Shown here one piece after another: positions 1-8,825 of a DNA stretch of 64,000 bases. The first letter of the stretch is position 1. Every line of letters starts with the position of its first letter. The notes beneath the pieces are model-generated. The model saw only the letters and a list, made by a program, of their open reading frames with translations. It had not been told where the DNA came from and searched no databases. Both the position numbers and the translations under genes were made by a program. The DNA is from an uncultured Pseudomonadota bacterium (GTDB taxonomy: Bacteria; Pseudomonadota; Gammaproteobacteria; Burkholderiales; Rhodocyclaceae), in NCBI GenBank assembly GCA_946479855.1, contig CAMLHL010000002.1:1-64000 (forward strand). The letters run 5' to 3'.

Positions 1-1281
1 ATCTCGGGCAGCAATTTGCTGCCCTTTGCTTTTGCGCTGACCGGCAAGACGCCCAGGCCGCGCTACGCGACGCTGGCCGACTTCAAGGCAGCGGACAGTG
101 CGACGGTCGACAGCGGAATATTGCTGTTTTTCCCGAACCCGCATTCCTTCACCGGCGAGGACGTGCTCGAACTGCAGGGCCACGGCGGCCCGGTGGTCAT
201 GCAGCTGCTGCTCGCGCGTTGCCTCGATCTCGGCGCCCGGCTGGCCGAACCCGGCGAATTCAGCCGCCGCGCCTTTCTCAACGGCAAGATGGACCTCGCC
301 CAGGCTGAGGCAGTCGCCGACCTGATCGACGCGGCGACGGCCAGCGCCGCCCGCTCGGCGGTGCGTTCGCTGCAGGGCGAATTCTCGCGGGCGATCGGCG
401 AGTTGAACGACGAACTGATCAACCTGCGCATGCTGGTCGAAGCGACGCTGGATTTCCCCGAAGAGGACATCGATTTCCTGCAGGCGGCCAACGCCTTCGG
501 TCGTCTCGAACGCCTGCAACTGAAACTGGCCGAGATTTTCGACCGCGCCGGCCAGGGCAAGCTGCTGCAATCCGGCCTCCATGTCGTACTGGCCGGCCAG
601 CCCAACGTCGGCAAATCCTCGCTGTTGAACCGGCTGACCGGCGATGAGCTGGCCATTGTCACACCGATTGCCGGGACGACGCGCGATGCCCTGCGGTCGA
701 CCATCCAGATCGAGGGAATTCCGCTGCACATCATCGATACCGCCGGCCTGCGCGAGACCGAGGACGAGGTCGAGAAAATCGGCATCGCCCGTAGCTGGCA
801 GGAAATCGAACGCGCCGACGTGGTCCTGCTGCTGGTCGATGCGCGCAGCGGTGTCAGCGAGGCCGACCGGGAGATCCTCGCCCGCCTGCCCGAGCGTTTG
901 CAGCGCATCACCGTCTACAACAAGATCGACCTCGCCCAACGCGAGCCGGAGCGTCACGACGAGGCCGACGGCATTGCCATCTCGCTGTCGGCCAAGGCCA
1001 ACCAGGGGATCGACCTGCTGCGTGCGGAATTGCTGCGCATCGCCGGCTGGCACCAGGCCGAGGATGTCTTCATCGCCCGCGAACGCCACCTGCGGGCCCT
1101 GGCCGAAGCTCAGGAACACGTTGCCGCGGCCCGCCATGTCGTCGAAAGCAGCCTGCCCGCCCTTGAACTGTTCGCCGAGGAACTGCGTCTGGCTCAGCAG
1201 TCGCTCGGCCAGATTACCGGCGAATTTACGGCGGATGACCTGCTGGGCGTCATTTTCAGCCGGTTTTGTATCGGCAAATAA
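1..1281 (+). CDS. mnmE: tRNA modification GTPase MnmE, 5'-truncated by window edge
   Basis: MnmE, with MnmG, installs the (carboxymethyl)aminomethyl group on the wobble uridine of several tRNAs. The reading frame is open from base 1 and the true start lies outside the window. The visible part holds the end of the N-terminal tetrahydrofolate-binding domain, the helical domain and the inserted G domain. The P-loop GQPNVGKSS is near nt 592-620, DTAGLRET near 736-760, NKID near 919-930, and the C-terminal family signature FCIGK precedes the stop. In many proteobacteria mnmE follows rpmH-rnpA-yidC next to dnaA, so the dnaA region probably lies to the left. It is convergent with the lipoprotein gene, with 7 bp between stops. 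Confidence 0.97.
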   Translation: MSGSNLLPFAFALTGKTPRPRYATLADFKAADSATVDSGILLFFPNPHSFTGEDVLELQGHGGPVVMQLLLARCLDLGARLAEPGEFSRRAFLNGKMDLAQAEAVADLIDAATASAARSAVRSLQGEFSRAIGELNDELINLRMLVEATLDFPEEDIDFLQAANAFGRLERLQLKLAEIFDRAGQGKLLQSGLHVVLAGQPNVGKSSLLNRLTGDELAIVTPIAGTTRDALRSTIQIEGIPLHIIDTAGLRETEDEVEKIGIARSWQEIERADVVLLLVDARSGVSEADREILARLPERLQRITVYNKIDLAQREPERHDEADGIAISLSAKANQGIDLLRAELLRIAGWHQAEDVFIARERHLRALAEAQEHVAAARHVVESSLPALELFAEELRLAQQSLGQITGEFTADDLLGVIFSRFCIGK

Positions 1282-1288
1282 TTCCCGC

Positions 1289-1852
1289 TTACGGCTGCAG
1301 GATATTGCGGGTATCGCCAAGCCCCTGGAACGGCCCCAACGGGTTGCGGTTCCGGTCAATCTGCCGAACCAGCGGTTGGCCGCTCCACTGCTTGTAAACC
1401 ACAGTCCCATCGACCAGCACGATCAAGGCATTGAAGCGCCAGCCGGTGATCAGGGTTTCGCGATCGAAATTGAGAAAATCGAGGAAGAAATTGCCGACCC
1501 GCTTGCGCTTGATCTGGCTTTGTTCGAGCGTGTAGCCGATACAGCGATTCTCGGCGCGAATGCAGTCGCGTATTCCCTGCGGCTGGTCTTCGATGGAAAA
1601 ACTCAGCTGCGGCACGGCCTTTTTAACCACCTGCGAATAATTCAGAAGGGTGACATTCGGTGTTTTGGCCGGATCGTAGCCCAAGTCGTGCAGATCGGCG
1701 ACTTTCGTCGTGTAGGGCTCGATGCGGTCATAAGCAGCCTTGGCTTCCTCAAACGAATGCCACGGGACCACAGTCTCCTGGCGGCCTACCGGCAGCAAGG
1801 CCGCACATCCGCCGACAAGGACAGCCACCAACGCGACAGCCAGTGTTTTCAT
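1289..1852 (-). CDS. Small predicted outer-membrane lipoprotein, unknown function
   Basis: This 187-residue protein begins MKTLAVALVAVLVGGCAALLP, a lipoprotein signal peptide whose lipobox LVGGC puts the lipidated Cys near residue 16. I chose this start because a good ribosome site (AGGGG) lies 7 nt upstream and the lipobox is then at the right distance; a longer in-frame start would bury it. The mature part contains two cysteines (DCIRAENRCIG) and a C-terminal region rich in Trp and Arg. I do not recognise a named family. Its ATG overlaps the stop of the small upstream reading frame as ATGA, which suggests translational coupling if that frame is real. Confidence 0.75.
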   Translation of the reverse strand: MKTLAVALVAVLVGGCAALLPVGRQETVVPWHSFEEAKAAYDRIEPYTTKVADLHDLGYDPAKTPNVTLLNYSQVVKKAVPQLSFSIEDQPQGIRDCIRAENRCIGYTLEQSQIKRKRVGNFFLDFLNFDRETLITGWRFNALIVLVDGTVVYKQWSGQPLVRQIDRNRNPLGPFQGLGDTRNILQP

Positions 1853-2007
1853 TGCGATACCCCTACCCTGCTCACCACCCGAAGAGACTCCGACTGCTTG
1901 ATATTTTGACAGTCGGAAACCCATTCGGTGTTGTCGGCTAGCTTGATTTTTTTCATCAATAACACCTGCTCACTGGGCTTCTGCACCACACAAACCATGA
2001 GCTCCAT
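1849..2007 (-). CDS. Possible small leader protein coupled to the lipoprotein gene
   Basis: A short frame of about 50 residues (MELMVCVVQKPSEQVLLMKK at its start) ends in a TGA that overlaps the lipoprotein ATG by the 4-base ATGA arrangement typical of co-translated genes. Two starts are possible, ATG at 2007 or ATG at 1998; the second has GGAG just upstream. Composition is ordinary for a cytoplasmic protein, with no signal peptide or membrane segment. I do not recognise a family. The exact 4-base overlap is the main support, and a chance frame cannot be ruled out. Confidence 0.35.
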   Translation of the reverse strand: MELMVCVVQKPSEQVLLMKKIKLADNTEWVSDCQNIKQSESLRVVSRVGVSQ

Positions 2008-2272
2008 GCCATCTAATAAAGCTGTGGGCAAGTTGTCAGCACTTTGTGAATCATCGGGCAAAATCCCGATTGGCGAAAAATTGTGCACATTCGACCCACA
2101 GGCAGCGCAGTGGGTTTACCGGTCTCATTTTTTGCGATCAAATAACTGATTATTAATCTGTAAACAAAGTTATCCACAAAGTTGTTGCTGAGATATTCTC
2201 AGTAGTAGGTTTACATATAGTTCTTATAAAAGAACAAAGACCGGGCCGCTGTTTAATTTTTGAAAGACATTT
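2008..2272. other. AT-rich non-coding stretch with DnaA box and inverted repeats
   Basis: This 265-bp stretch is markedly richer in A+T than the surrounding DNA. It holds a perfect DnaA box TTATCCACA at 2170-2178 and near-matches at 2080-2088 (TTGTGCACA) and, on the other strand, 2045-2053. Three inverted repeats follow one another: GATTA-T-TAATC (2148-2158), CTGAGA-TAT-TCTCAG (2188-2202) and GTTCTT-ATAA-AAGAAC (2220-2235). No convincing reading frame fills it. It may be the promoter region for the flanking genes, a DnaA-titration or regulatory site, or part of the replication origin, since mnmE usually lies within a few kb of dnaA. The sequence alone does not decide between these. Confidence 0.5.
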
Positions 2273-3049
2273 TTGGATCTTTTCTCCACTGAATTGCTAA
2301 CCCTGTTGCTGGCAGCTTTCATGGCCGGCGGGGTCGACGCGGTCGTGGGTGGCGGTGGCCTGATCCAGATCCCCGCCCTGTTCGTCACCTATCCCGACGA
2401 ATCGCCAGCGCGCCTGTTCGGTACCAACAAGTGCGCCAGCGTGGTCGGCACGGCCAACGCAACCTGGCGCTACGCCCGGCAAGTCACGATGCCGTGGCGA
2501 ACGATCCTGCCCGCGGCCCTTGCCGCTTTTGCTTTTTCCTACCTTGGTGCAGCGGCCGTCGCCTGGCTGCCGAAGGATGCGGTTCGGCCGCTGATCCTCT
2601 TGCTGCTGGTCTTTGCTGCGGTCTACACTCTGAAAAGGAAAAATTTCGGCGATTTGCATGCGCCAACGCACAGCGGCCATCGCGAACTGGTTTACGCGAC
2701 GCTGCTCGGCGGGGTCATCGGTTTCTACGACGGTTTTTTCGGGCCGGGGACTGGCAGTTTCCTGATTTTCCTGTTCGTCCGTTTCTTTGGTTTCGATTTT
2801 CTGCACGCCTCGGCCAGCGCCAAGATGGTCAATGTGGCCACCAATCTGGCAGCGCTGGCCTATTTTGTTCCCCATGGCCACGTTTTGCCGGTTCTGGCCG
2901 GGGCCATGGCGCTGGCCAATGTCGGCGGCTCGCTGGTCGGCACCCGGCTGGCCTTGAAGCACGGCAGCGGCTTCATCCGGAAAGCCTTTCTCGGCGTGGT
3001 CGGCCTGCTGATCGTCAAATTTGCCTGGGATACTTTCCGCCTCTGGTGA
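2273..3049 (+). CDS. TauE/SafE-family sulfite/anion exporter
   Basis: A 258-residue inner-membrane protein with about eight hydrophobic segments and the family's N-terminal glycine motif (GGVDAVVGGGGLIQIPAL, residues about 19-36). A second half-repeat, FYDGFFGPGTGSF, lies near residue 155. TauE/SafE proteins export sulfite, sulfonates or related organic anions; the substrate here cannot be read from sequence. The start is a TTG at 2273 just before the first membrane helix. No other start lies upstream in the AT-rich region, and the Shine-Dalgarno match is weak (GAAAGA). It is followed after 68 bp by the radical SAM gene on the same strand, but the two need not be functionally linked. Confidence 0.85.
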   Translation: MDLFSTELLTLLLAAFMAGGVDAVVGGGGLIQIPALFVTYPDESPARLFGTNKCASVVGTANATWRYARQVTMPWRTILPAALAAFAFSYLGAAAVAWLPKDAVRPLILLLLVFAAVYTLKRKNFGDLHAPTHSGHRELVYATLLGGVIGFYDGFFGPGTGSFLIFLFVRFFGFDFLHASASAKMVNVATNLAALAYFVPHGHVLPVLAGAMALANVGGSLVGTRLALKHGSGFIRKAFLGVVGLLIVKFAWDTFRLW

Positions 3050-3117
3050 TCATTTTTGCAGAGCGAAGCGGCGCGGCTTTTTCTACTAGAATCCCGCCAC
3101 TTCGTCCGAGAACCACT

Positions 3118-4764
3118 ATGCGCATCACGCTCGTTCACCCCGCCGGCTTCAATTTCGTTCCCGGTCAGCCGGATTTTTCGGTGCTCGCCAACCGCATGCC
3201 GCCGATCGGCATCATGCAACTGGCTTCCTGGCTGGAAAAATTCGGGCACAGCGTGCAATTGCACGACTGCCTCGGTCCCTACGCGCCGCCGGGCATCGCC
3301 GAGAATGCCGAGATCGTGCTGGCCACGAATCCGGAAATGGTTGGTTTTTCAGCGACGACATCGGGATTCATGGATGCCTTCGAGATCGCTGCCTATATCC
3401 GCCAGCGCCGCCCGGAAATCAGGATTGTCTTCGGCAACGTGCATGTGTCGTCGCTCGGCGCACCGATCCTCGAACATTTTCCCGAAATCGACTATCTGGT
3501 CATCGGTGAGGGAGAAGGCTCCTTCCTCGATCTGGCCGACGGCAAGCCGCTGAACGAGATCGGCAATCTGGTCTGGCGCAACGAACAGGGGAAAATCGTC
3601 GTCAATCCACGGCGCGACCGCATTCTCGATCTCGACGAACTGCCCTTCCCCGCCTACGAAAAATTGGCCGGTTTCCCGCACGCCTATCACCTGCCGCTGT
3701 TCGCCTACGAAAAACGGCACGGGGCGACGATGATCACCTCGCGCGGCTGTCCCTACACCTGCTCGTTCTGCGACCGGACGGTGTTCGAGCGCCTGTACAA
3801 GACCAATTCGGCGCAATACACCTACGACCACATGAAGTACCTGCGCGACCGTTTCGGCGTCTATCACATCAACATGTACGACGACCTGTTCACGGCCAAG
3901 AAGCAGCGGGTCTTCGACCTCTGCCAGCTGCTGATCGACCAGCCGCTGGGCATCCAGTGGAATTGCGCCATCCGCACCGGCCACACCTCGGACGAGATGC
4001 TGGCCAAGCTGAAGCAGGCCGGCGCGCTGATGGTCTCGATGGGCATCGAATCGGCCGATCCGGGCATGATGGAGCGCCACAAGGCCGGCGTCACCCTGGA
4101 CGCCGTGCGCGACACGGTGCGCCAAATCCATGCCGCCGGGCTGCGCGCCAAGGGCCTGTTCATTTTCGGCATGCCCGGCGAGACGCCGGAAACGGTCAAA
4201 ACGACCAGCGATTTCATCCTCTCGCTCGATCTCGACGAAATGAACATGACCAAGTTCAGCCCGCTGCACGGCGCGCCGATCTGGGACGAATGCGCCAGCG
4301 GTGTCGGCGGCCAGATGATCGAGGACTGGCGGCTGATGAACTGTCTGAATTTCGTCTATCTGCCGGAAGGTTTCTCGTCGCGCGAGGAGATGGATGCGCT
4401 GTACAACTGGCACGTCAAGCGCTTCTACGACAGCCCGGGCTATCGCCGGCGCTTTGCCAAGCGGCTGTGGGCGCATCGCTGGAGCCTGTGGCACGTCCTG
4501 AAGCACCTGCCGCAGACCATCGCCGCCGCCCGCTATTTCAGCGCCAACAAGGCGCAGCTGGAAAAGACCCGGCGCGAGTTCAAGTTGCACCCGCGCCAGC
4601 CGGTCGGTTTGAAGCCGCAGTTGTCGACCGACCTGCAGATCGACAACATCGTCTCGATGTCGCCGGTCAGGCTGTCGCGGCGCGAGGCGGCGAAAGCGAT
4701 CATTCCGCTGGTTTATGAAGGCAGCGCTTGCGGCACCTCGCCGGAACTCCCGGGAACGGTATAA
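3118..4764 (+). CDS. B12-binding-domain radical SAM enzyme, possible pigment tailoring
   Basis: The 548-residue protein starts MRITLVHPAG. It has an N-terminal cobalamin-binding-type Rossmann domain (about residues 1-150) and a radical SAM core whose CxxxCxxC cluster motif reads CPYTCSFC near residue 220. A C-terminal helical extension of about 150 residues follows. The ATG at 3118 was chosen because the domain begins there; an open frame upstream only overlaps the exporter gene. Class B radical SAM enzymes use methylcobalamin and SAM to methylate or rearrange unactivated carbons. It lies 155 bp upstream of the halogenase-type gene on the same strand, so a tailoring role in the pigment pathway is possible, but this is inference from position only. 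BchE/HpnJ-like roles are alternatives. Confidence 0.88.
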   Translation: MRITLVHPAGFNFVPGQPDFSVLANRMPPIGIMQLASWLEKFGHSVQLHDCLGPYAPPGIAENAEIVLATNPEMVGFSATTSGFMDAFEIAAYIRQRRPEIRIVFGNVHVSSLGAPILEHFPEIDYLVIGEGEGSFLDLADGKPLNEIGNLVWRNEQGKIVVNPRRDRILDLDELPFPAYEKLAGFPHAYHLPLFAYEKRHGATMITSRGCPYTCSFCDRTVFERLYKTNSAQYTYDHMKYLRDRFGVYHINMYDDLFTAKKQRVFDLCQLLIDQPLGIQWNCAIRTGHTSDEMLAKLKQAGALMVSMGIESADPGMMERHKAGVTLDAVRDTVRQIHAAGLRAKGLFIFGMPGETPETVKTTSDFILSLDLDEMNMTKFSPLHGAPIWDECASGVGGQMIEDWRLMNCLNFVYLPEGFSSREEMDALYNWHVKRFYDSPGYRRRFAKRLWAHRWSLWHVLKHLPQTIAAARYFSANKAQLEKTRREFKLHPRQPVGLKPQLSTDLQIDNIVSMSPVRLSRREAAKAIIPLVYEGSACGTSPELPGTV

Positions 4765-4919
4765 TTCGCCGCTTGCGGAAAGAAAACATCTCCCGGCCCC
4801 AGCGGTTTTGGCCATTTTTTACCGTTGACCGCGCCTCTAGGCAGCAGGCCGGCGGCCTGGCATTTCACCGGGTTCGGACGCAGCAGGAATGCCGCCGCAG
4901 AGAACATTGAAGGGTTGCA

Positions 4920-6257
4920 ATGATGGAACAGCAGGCACAAGCAGTAGAGCGTCACCAGTGCGACGTGCTGGTGATCGGCGGCGGCCCGGCCGGGGCCACC
5001 GTGGCCCCGTTTCTGGCTGACAAGGGCTACCGCGTCGTCGTCCTCGAGAAGGCCCGCCACCCGCGTTTCCATATCGGCGAATCGCTGTTGCCGGCCAATC
5101 TGCCGCTCTTCGAGCGGATGGGCATTGCCGACGAAGTCAAGGCAATCGGCATGCTCAAACCGGGTGCCGAGTTCGTTTCGCCGCACCACGAGATGTCGCA
5201 GACCTTCCATTTCGCCGACGCGTGGGACAAGTCGATGCCAACCGCCTACCAGGTCAAGCGCGACGAGTTCGACACCATCCTGATCCGCAATGCCGAGAAG
5301 AAGGGCGTCGAGGTGCATGAAGGCTGCAAGGCCAAGGCCGTCGATTTCCTGCCCGACAACACGGCAGCGATCCGGGCCGTGCATGATGACGGCCGCGAAA
5401 CCGAGTGGCACGCCCGCTTCGTCGTCGATGCCTCGGGGCGCGACACCTTCCTGGCCAACCGCTTCCAGATCAAGCACCGCAATCCCAAGCACAACAGCTC
5501 GGCGATCTACGGCCACTTTGCCGGCGCCCAGCGCCACGCCGGGACGGCCGAGGGCAACATCACCATCTTCTGGTTCGAGCACGGCTGGTTCTGGTTCATC
5601 CCGCTGCCGAACGACATCACCAGCATCGGCATGGTGACCTGGCCGTACTACATGAAGACCAAGGGCGAGCGCAGCCTCGAACAGTTCCTGATGGACGGCA
5701 TTGCGATGTGCCCGGGGCTGACCCAGCGCCTGCAGCAAGCCAAGCTGATCAACCAGGTCGAGGCGACCGGCAACTTCTCCTATGTTTCCGAGCGCAACCA
5801 CGGCGCCAACTACGTCATGCTCGGCGACGCCTATGCCTTCATCGACCCGGTCTTCTCGTCCGGCGTGCTGCTCGCCATGAACAGCGGCGTCATCGCCGCC
5901 GAGGCGATCGATACCTGCCTGAAGAACCCGGCGGCGGCCCCGGCGGCCCTCAAACGCTTCGACACGCTGATGAAGCTCGGGCCGAAGGAATTCTCGTGGT
6001 TCATCTACCGGGTGACCAACCCGATCATGCGCGATTTCTTCATGGGTCCGAAGAACGTTTTCCGGGTCAAGGAAGCGCTGCTTTCGGTACTCGCCGGCGA
6101 CATTTTCGGCCAGACGCCGATCTGGCGCTCGATCTGGATCTTCAAGCTGCTTTACTACACGGCCAACATCCTCCAGCCGAAACGCGCCTTCCTCGGCTGG
6201 AAGCGGCGCCGCTTCAATATCCGCAAGGTCGACGAAGCGGTCGTTTACAACGCATAG
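4920..6257 (+). CDS. Flavin-dependent halogenase-type oxidoreductase of pigment cluster
   Basis: A 445-residue soluble flavoprotein. It shows the FAD Rossmann motif GGGPAGA (residues 20-26), GESLL (53-57), a Lys in the context MLKPGAEF (K80), and WFWFIP (223-228). The last matches the WxWxIP signature that separates flavin-dependent halogenases from monooxygenases. The FAD-binding segment GDAYAFIDPVFSSG is also present. The family uses FADH2, O2 and halide to make hypohalous acid that reacts at the conserved Lys. Xanthomonadin clusters carry a related gene and xanthomonadins are brominated, so aryl-ring halogenation is the best guess; the substrate and halide are unproven. The stop codon overlaps the GTG of the next gene by one base (TAGTG), so it heads a tight operon. 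Confidence 0.88.
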   Translation: MMEQQAQAVERHQCDVLVIGGGPAGATVAPFLADKGYRVVVLEKARHPRFHIGESLLPANLPLFERMGIADEVKAIGMLKPGAEFVSPHHEMSQTFHFADAWDKSMPTAYQVKRDEFDTILIRNAEKKGVEVHEGCKAKAVDFLPDNTAAIRAVHDDGRETEWHARFVVDASGRDTFLANRFQIKHRNPKHNSSAIYGHFAGAQRHAGTAEGNITIFWFEHGWFWFIPLPNDITSIGMVTWPYYMKTKGERSLEQFLMDGIAMCPGLTQRLQQAKLINQVEATGNFSYVSERNHGANYVMLGDAYAFIDPVFSSGVLLAMNSGVIAAEAIDTCLKNPAAAPAALKRFDTLMKLGPKEFSWFIYRVTNPIMRDFFMGPKNVFRVKEALLSVLAGDIFGQTPIWRSIWIFKLLYYTANILQPKRAFLGWKRRRFNIRKVDEAVVYNA

Positions 6258-7267
6258 TGGCACTCCGTTTTCTTTCCTCGCCGGCTGCCGTTTCACGTGA
6301 AACCGGCCGGGAACTGGGCGGGGCACAGCTCGGCGAGCCACCCAATGGCGCCTTGCCGGCCTGGCCGGTGCAGGGCATTTTTGCCCCCCTGCTCGGGTCG
6401 ACCGTTGCGGTCGCCCAGGAAACCTGGCTGGTCGATGAAACGGTACTTTCTGGCGAATGCCAGGAAATCTCCTGGCGGCGCACCGGCGGCCTGCTCTATG
6501 GCGTGATCGCGCTGGACGAATCGGATTTTGCCGATGCCATCGGCTGCTCGCCGCTGCAGGCGGCCAGTGCGGAAGCCTACCGGCGCATTTTCCGCCTGCT
6601 TGACCTCGAACAGCTGCCGCATCTTTGGCGGGTCTGGAACTATTTCGACGGCATCAATCTGGAGACGCACGGGCTGGAACGCTACCGGCAGTTCAATGTC
6701 GGTCGCCAGGATGCCTTTCTCCAATATCGGCGCGGCGCCACCGGCAACGTCCCGGCCGCCTGCGCCATCGGCCTGGCCGGCGGGCCGCTGAGCATCGCCT
6801 TCATGGCCGGGGCGACGCCGGCGGTGCCGGTCGAGAATCCCCGTCAAGTCAGCGCCTACCATTACCCGGCCGCCTACGGCCCGCGCAGCCCGACCTTCTC
6901 GCGGGCGGCTCTGGCTTATCTGCCGGATCAGGAAATCCTCTTCATTTCCGGCACGGCGAGCATCGTCGGCCACCAGACCATGCACCCCGGCGACGTCGTC
7001 GGGCAATGCCACGAAGTGCTGGCCAATATCGCGGCTGTCCTCGACGAAGCGAATCGGCGCTGCCGCTCGGCGCCGTTCGCGGCGGGGGATCTGTCGTACC
7101 GGGTTTACGTGCGGCATGCGAGCGATTTTCCGGCAATCCGCGAAACGTTGTCGGCGCTGCTCGGCAACGCCGAAATCCTCTATCTCCAGGCCGATATCTG
7201 CCGCAGCGAGCTGCTGCTGGAAATCGAGGCGCAGGCCCTGCATCCGCTGACGGGCCAAGGTCGATGA
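6257..7267 (+). CDS. XanB2-like chorismatase (hydroxybenzoate synthase)
   Basis: This 336-residue protein resembles the chorismatase / pteridine-dependent deoxygenase-like family that includes XanB2 of Xanthomonas. XanB2 splits chorismate into 3- and 4-hydroxybenzoate and supplies the aryl starter of xanthomonadin. Recognisable family blocks are YRRIFRLLD, LWRVWNYFDGIN, ERYRQFNVGRQDAF and SGTASIVGHQTMHPGD. I place the start at the GTG overlapping the halogenase stop (TAGTG), which gives a normal family length. The next gene starts inside its stop (ATGA). Within this cluster it is the obvious source of the aromatic head group, since I see no ammonia lyase or other aryl-forming enzyme nearby. 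Confidence 0.85.
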   Translation: MALRFLSSPAAVSRETGRELGGAQLGEPPNGALPAWPVQGIFAPLLGSTVAVAQETWLVDETVLSGECQEISWRRTGGLLYGVIALDESDFADAIGCSPLQAASAEAYRRIFRLLDLEQLPHLWRVWNYFDGINLETHGLERYRQFNVGRQDAFLQYRRGATGNVPAACAIGLAGGPLSIAFMAGATPAVPVENPRQVSAYHYPAAYGPRSPTFSRAALAYLPDQEILFISGTASIVGHQTMHPGDVVGQCHEVLANIAAVLDEANRRCRSAPFAAGDLSYRVYVRHASDFPAIRETLSALLGNAEILYLQADICRSELLLEIEAQALHPLTGQGR

Positions 7268-8046
7268 CGGCCGCTCGTCAGGCGGGCAATCCGCTGTGGA
7301 TTGCCTACGAATATGTCGCCATGCTCATCGGGCTGACGACCCTGGCCACGCTCTGCCTCGTCTGGCTGCCTTGTGCCCTGCTCCTCCGGGCCGTGCTGCC
7401 GCAGCGCCTCGGCCAGTCGCTCGGCCGGCGCCATATCGCCCTCGGCTTCCGGCTGTACCTGCACCTGCTCGAACGCCTCTGCGCCTGCCGTTTCGATTTG
7501 TCGGCCCTCGACCCGCTGGGTGACCAGGGGCCGCTGATCATCGCCGCCAACCACCCGTCGCTGCTCGACGCGGTGATGATCGTTTCCCGCCTGCCCAACG
7601 CCGTCTGCGTCATGAAGGCGTCGCTGATGGACAACATCCTGTTCGGTGCCGCCGCCCGGCTGGCCCGCTACATCCGCAACGACGACCCGCTGGAAATGAT
7701 CCTCCGGGCCCGCGAGGCCCTGCTGCAGGGCGCTCAGTTGGTGATCTTCCCGGAAGGGACGCGGACGACGAACTTTCCCCTCGATCCCTGTACGGCGAGC
7801 ACCGGGCTGATCGCCAACCGGGCGCAAGTGCCGGTGCAGACGCTGTTGATCGAATTCTCGACGCCCTACCTCGGCAAGGCCTGGCCGCTGTTCCGCCGGC
7901 CGGAACTGCCGCTTGCCTGCCGCATCCGGCTTGGCCGCCGTTTTTTGCCGCCAGCCGACATTCCGGCGTTCACCGCCGAACTCGAGGCCTATTTCCGTGG
8001 CGAATTTGGCCGGAATTCGCCGTCGACCGTAGGACTCACCGCCTGA
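7264..8046 (+). CDS. PlsC-type 1-acyl-glycerol-phosphate acyltransferase
   Basis: A 260-residue membrane-associated acyltransferase with one N-terminal hydrophobic segment (about residues 15-45). The two catalytic signatures of the PlsC family are intact: NHPSLLD (HxxxxD, about residues 95-101) and FPEGTRT (about 162-168). The start overlaps the chorismatase stop as ATGA. Aryl-polyene and xanthomonadin clusters usually carry one acyltransferase of this class, thought to attach the polyene or a fatty acid to a glycerolipid-like carrier. The lipid acceptor here is unknown. A second acyltransferase of the LpxL class lies in the other operon at 24.9-25.8 kb. Confidence 0.88.
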   Translation: MTAARQAGNPLWIAYEYVAMLIGLTTLATLCLVWLPCALLLRAVLPQRLGQSLGRRHIALGFRLYLHLLERLCACRFDLSALDPLGDQGPLIIAANHPSLLDAVMIVSRLPNAVCVMKASLMDNILFGAAARLARYIRNDDPLEMILRAREALLQGAQLVIFPEGTRTTNFPLDPCTASTGLIANRAQVPVQTLLIEFSTPYLGKAWPLFRRPELPLACRIRLGRRFLPPADIPAFTAELEAYFRGEFGRNSPSTVGLTA

Positions 8047-8059
8047 CCCTCTGTCCGCC

Positions 8060-8818
8060 ATGCCTGTCGCTTCAAGCACCCATCTCGTCCTGATTCCCAG
8101 CTACAACCCCGGCCCCGGCGTGCTTGCCACGGTGCGCGCCGCCCGCGCGCAGTGGACACCGGTCTGGGTCGTCGTCGACGGCAGCACCGACGGCAGCACC
8201 GAACAGCTAGAGGCGCTGGCGGCCACCGACGCCGGCCTGCATCTCATCGTCCTGCCGGAAAACCGCGGCAAGGGTGCGGCGGTGCTCGAAGGCATCACCC
8301 AGGCCGCCGCCGCCGGCTTTACCCACGCCCTGACCATGGATTCCGACGGCCAGCACCCGGCCGAGCTGATCCCCGCCTTCATGGCCGCCTCGCAGGCCGC
8401 CCCGGACAAGATGGTGCTCGGCAAGCCGGTTTTCGGGCCGGAAGCGCCGGCCCTGCGCGTCAATGGCCGCAAGGTGTCGAACGGCTGGGCCAATCTGGAA
8501 ACCTTGTGGATGGGCATCGGCGATTCGCTGTATGGCTTCCGGATCTATCCGATCGCGCCGCTGATCAGGATCATGCGCGGCCAGCGCTTCATGCGCCGCT
8601 TCGATTTCGACCCCGAGGCCGTCGTCCGCCTGTGCTGGGCCGGCGTCCGGCCACTCAATCTCGATGCCCCGGTGCGCTATCTGTCGGCGGCGGAAGGCGG
8701 CGTCTCCCACTTCAAGTACCTGCGCGACAATGTTTTGCTGACCTGGATGCATGCCCGGCTCTTTCTCGGGTTCCTGCTCCGTCTGCCGCGGCTGCTGTTT
8801 CGTTATCTGATTGCCTGA
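8060..8818 (+). CDS. Family 2 glycosyltransferase
   Basis: A 252-residue GT-A fold glycosyltransferase: LVLIPSYNPG at the N-terminus, VVDGSTDGST (nucleotide-binding Asp), NRGKGAAVLEG, and the metal-binding MDSDGQHP near residue 95. The C-terminal 30 residues are hydrophobic and basic, which suggests attachment to the inner face of the cytoplasmic membrane. It begins 13 bp after the acyltransferase stop. Xanthomonadin/aryl-polyene clusters carry a GT2 enzyme of this size, presumed to glycosylate the lipid end of the pigment; donor and acceptor cannot be told from sequence. Its end is 7 bp from the start of the HPP-CBS gene. Confidence 0.88.
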   Translation: MPVASSTHLVLIPSYNPGPGVLATVRAARAQWTPVWVVVDGSTDGSTEQLEALAATDAGLHLIVLPENRGKGAAVLEGITQAAAAGFTHALTMDSDGQHPAELIPAFMAASQAAPDKMVLGKPVFGPEAPALRVNGRKVSNGWANLETLWMGIGDSLYGFRIYPIAPLIRIMRGQRFMRRFDFDPEAVVRLCWAGVRPLNLDAPVRYLSAAEGGVSHFKYLRDNVLLTWMHARLFLGFLLRLPRLLFRYLIA

Positions 8819-8825
8819 GAACTTC

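Noticed and set aside
2431..3117. Upstream in-frame extension of the B12 radical SAM gene
   Set aside because: It only overlaps the TauE-type exporter gene in another frame; the radical SAM domain starts at the ATG at 3118.
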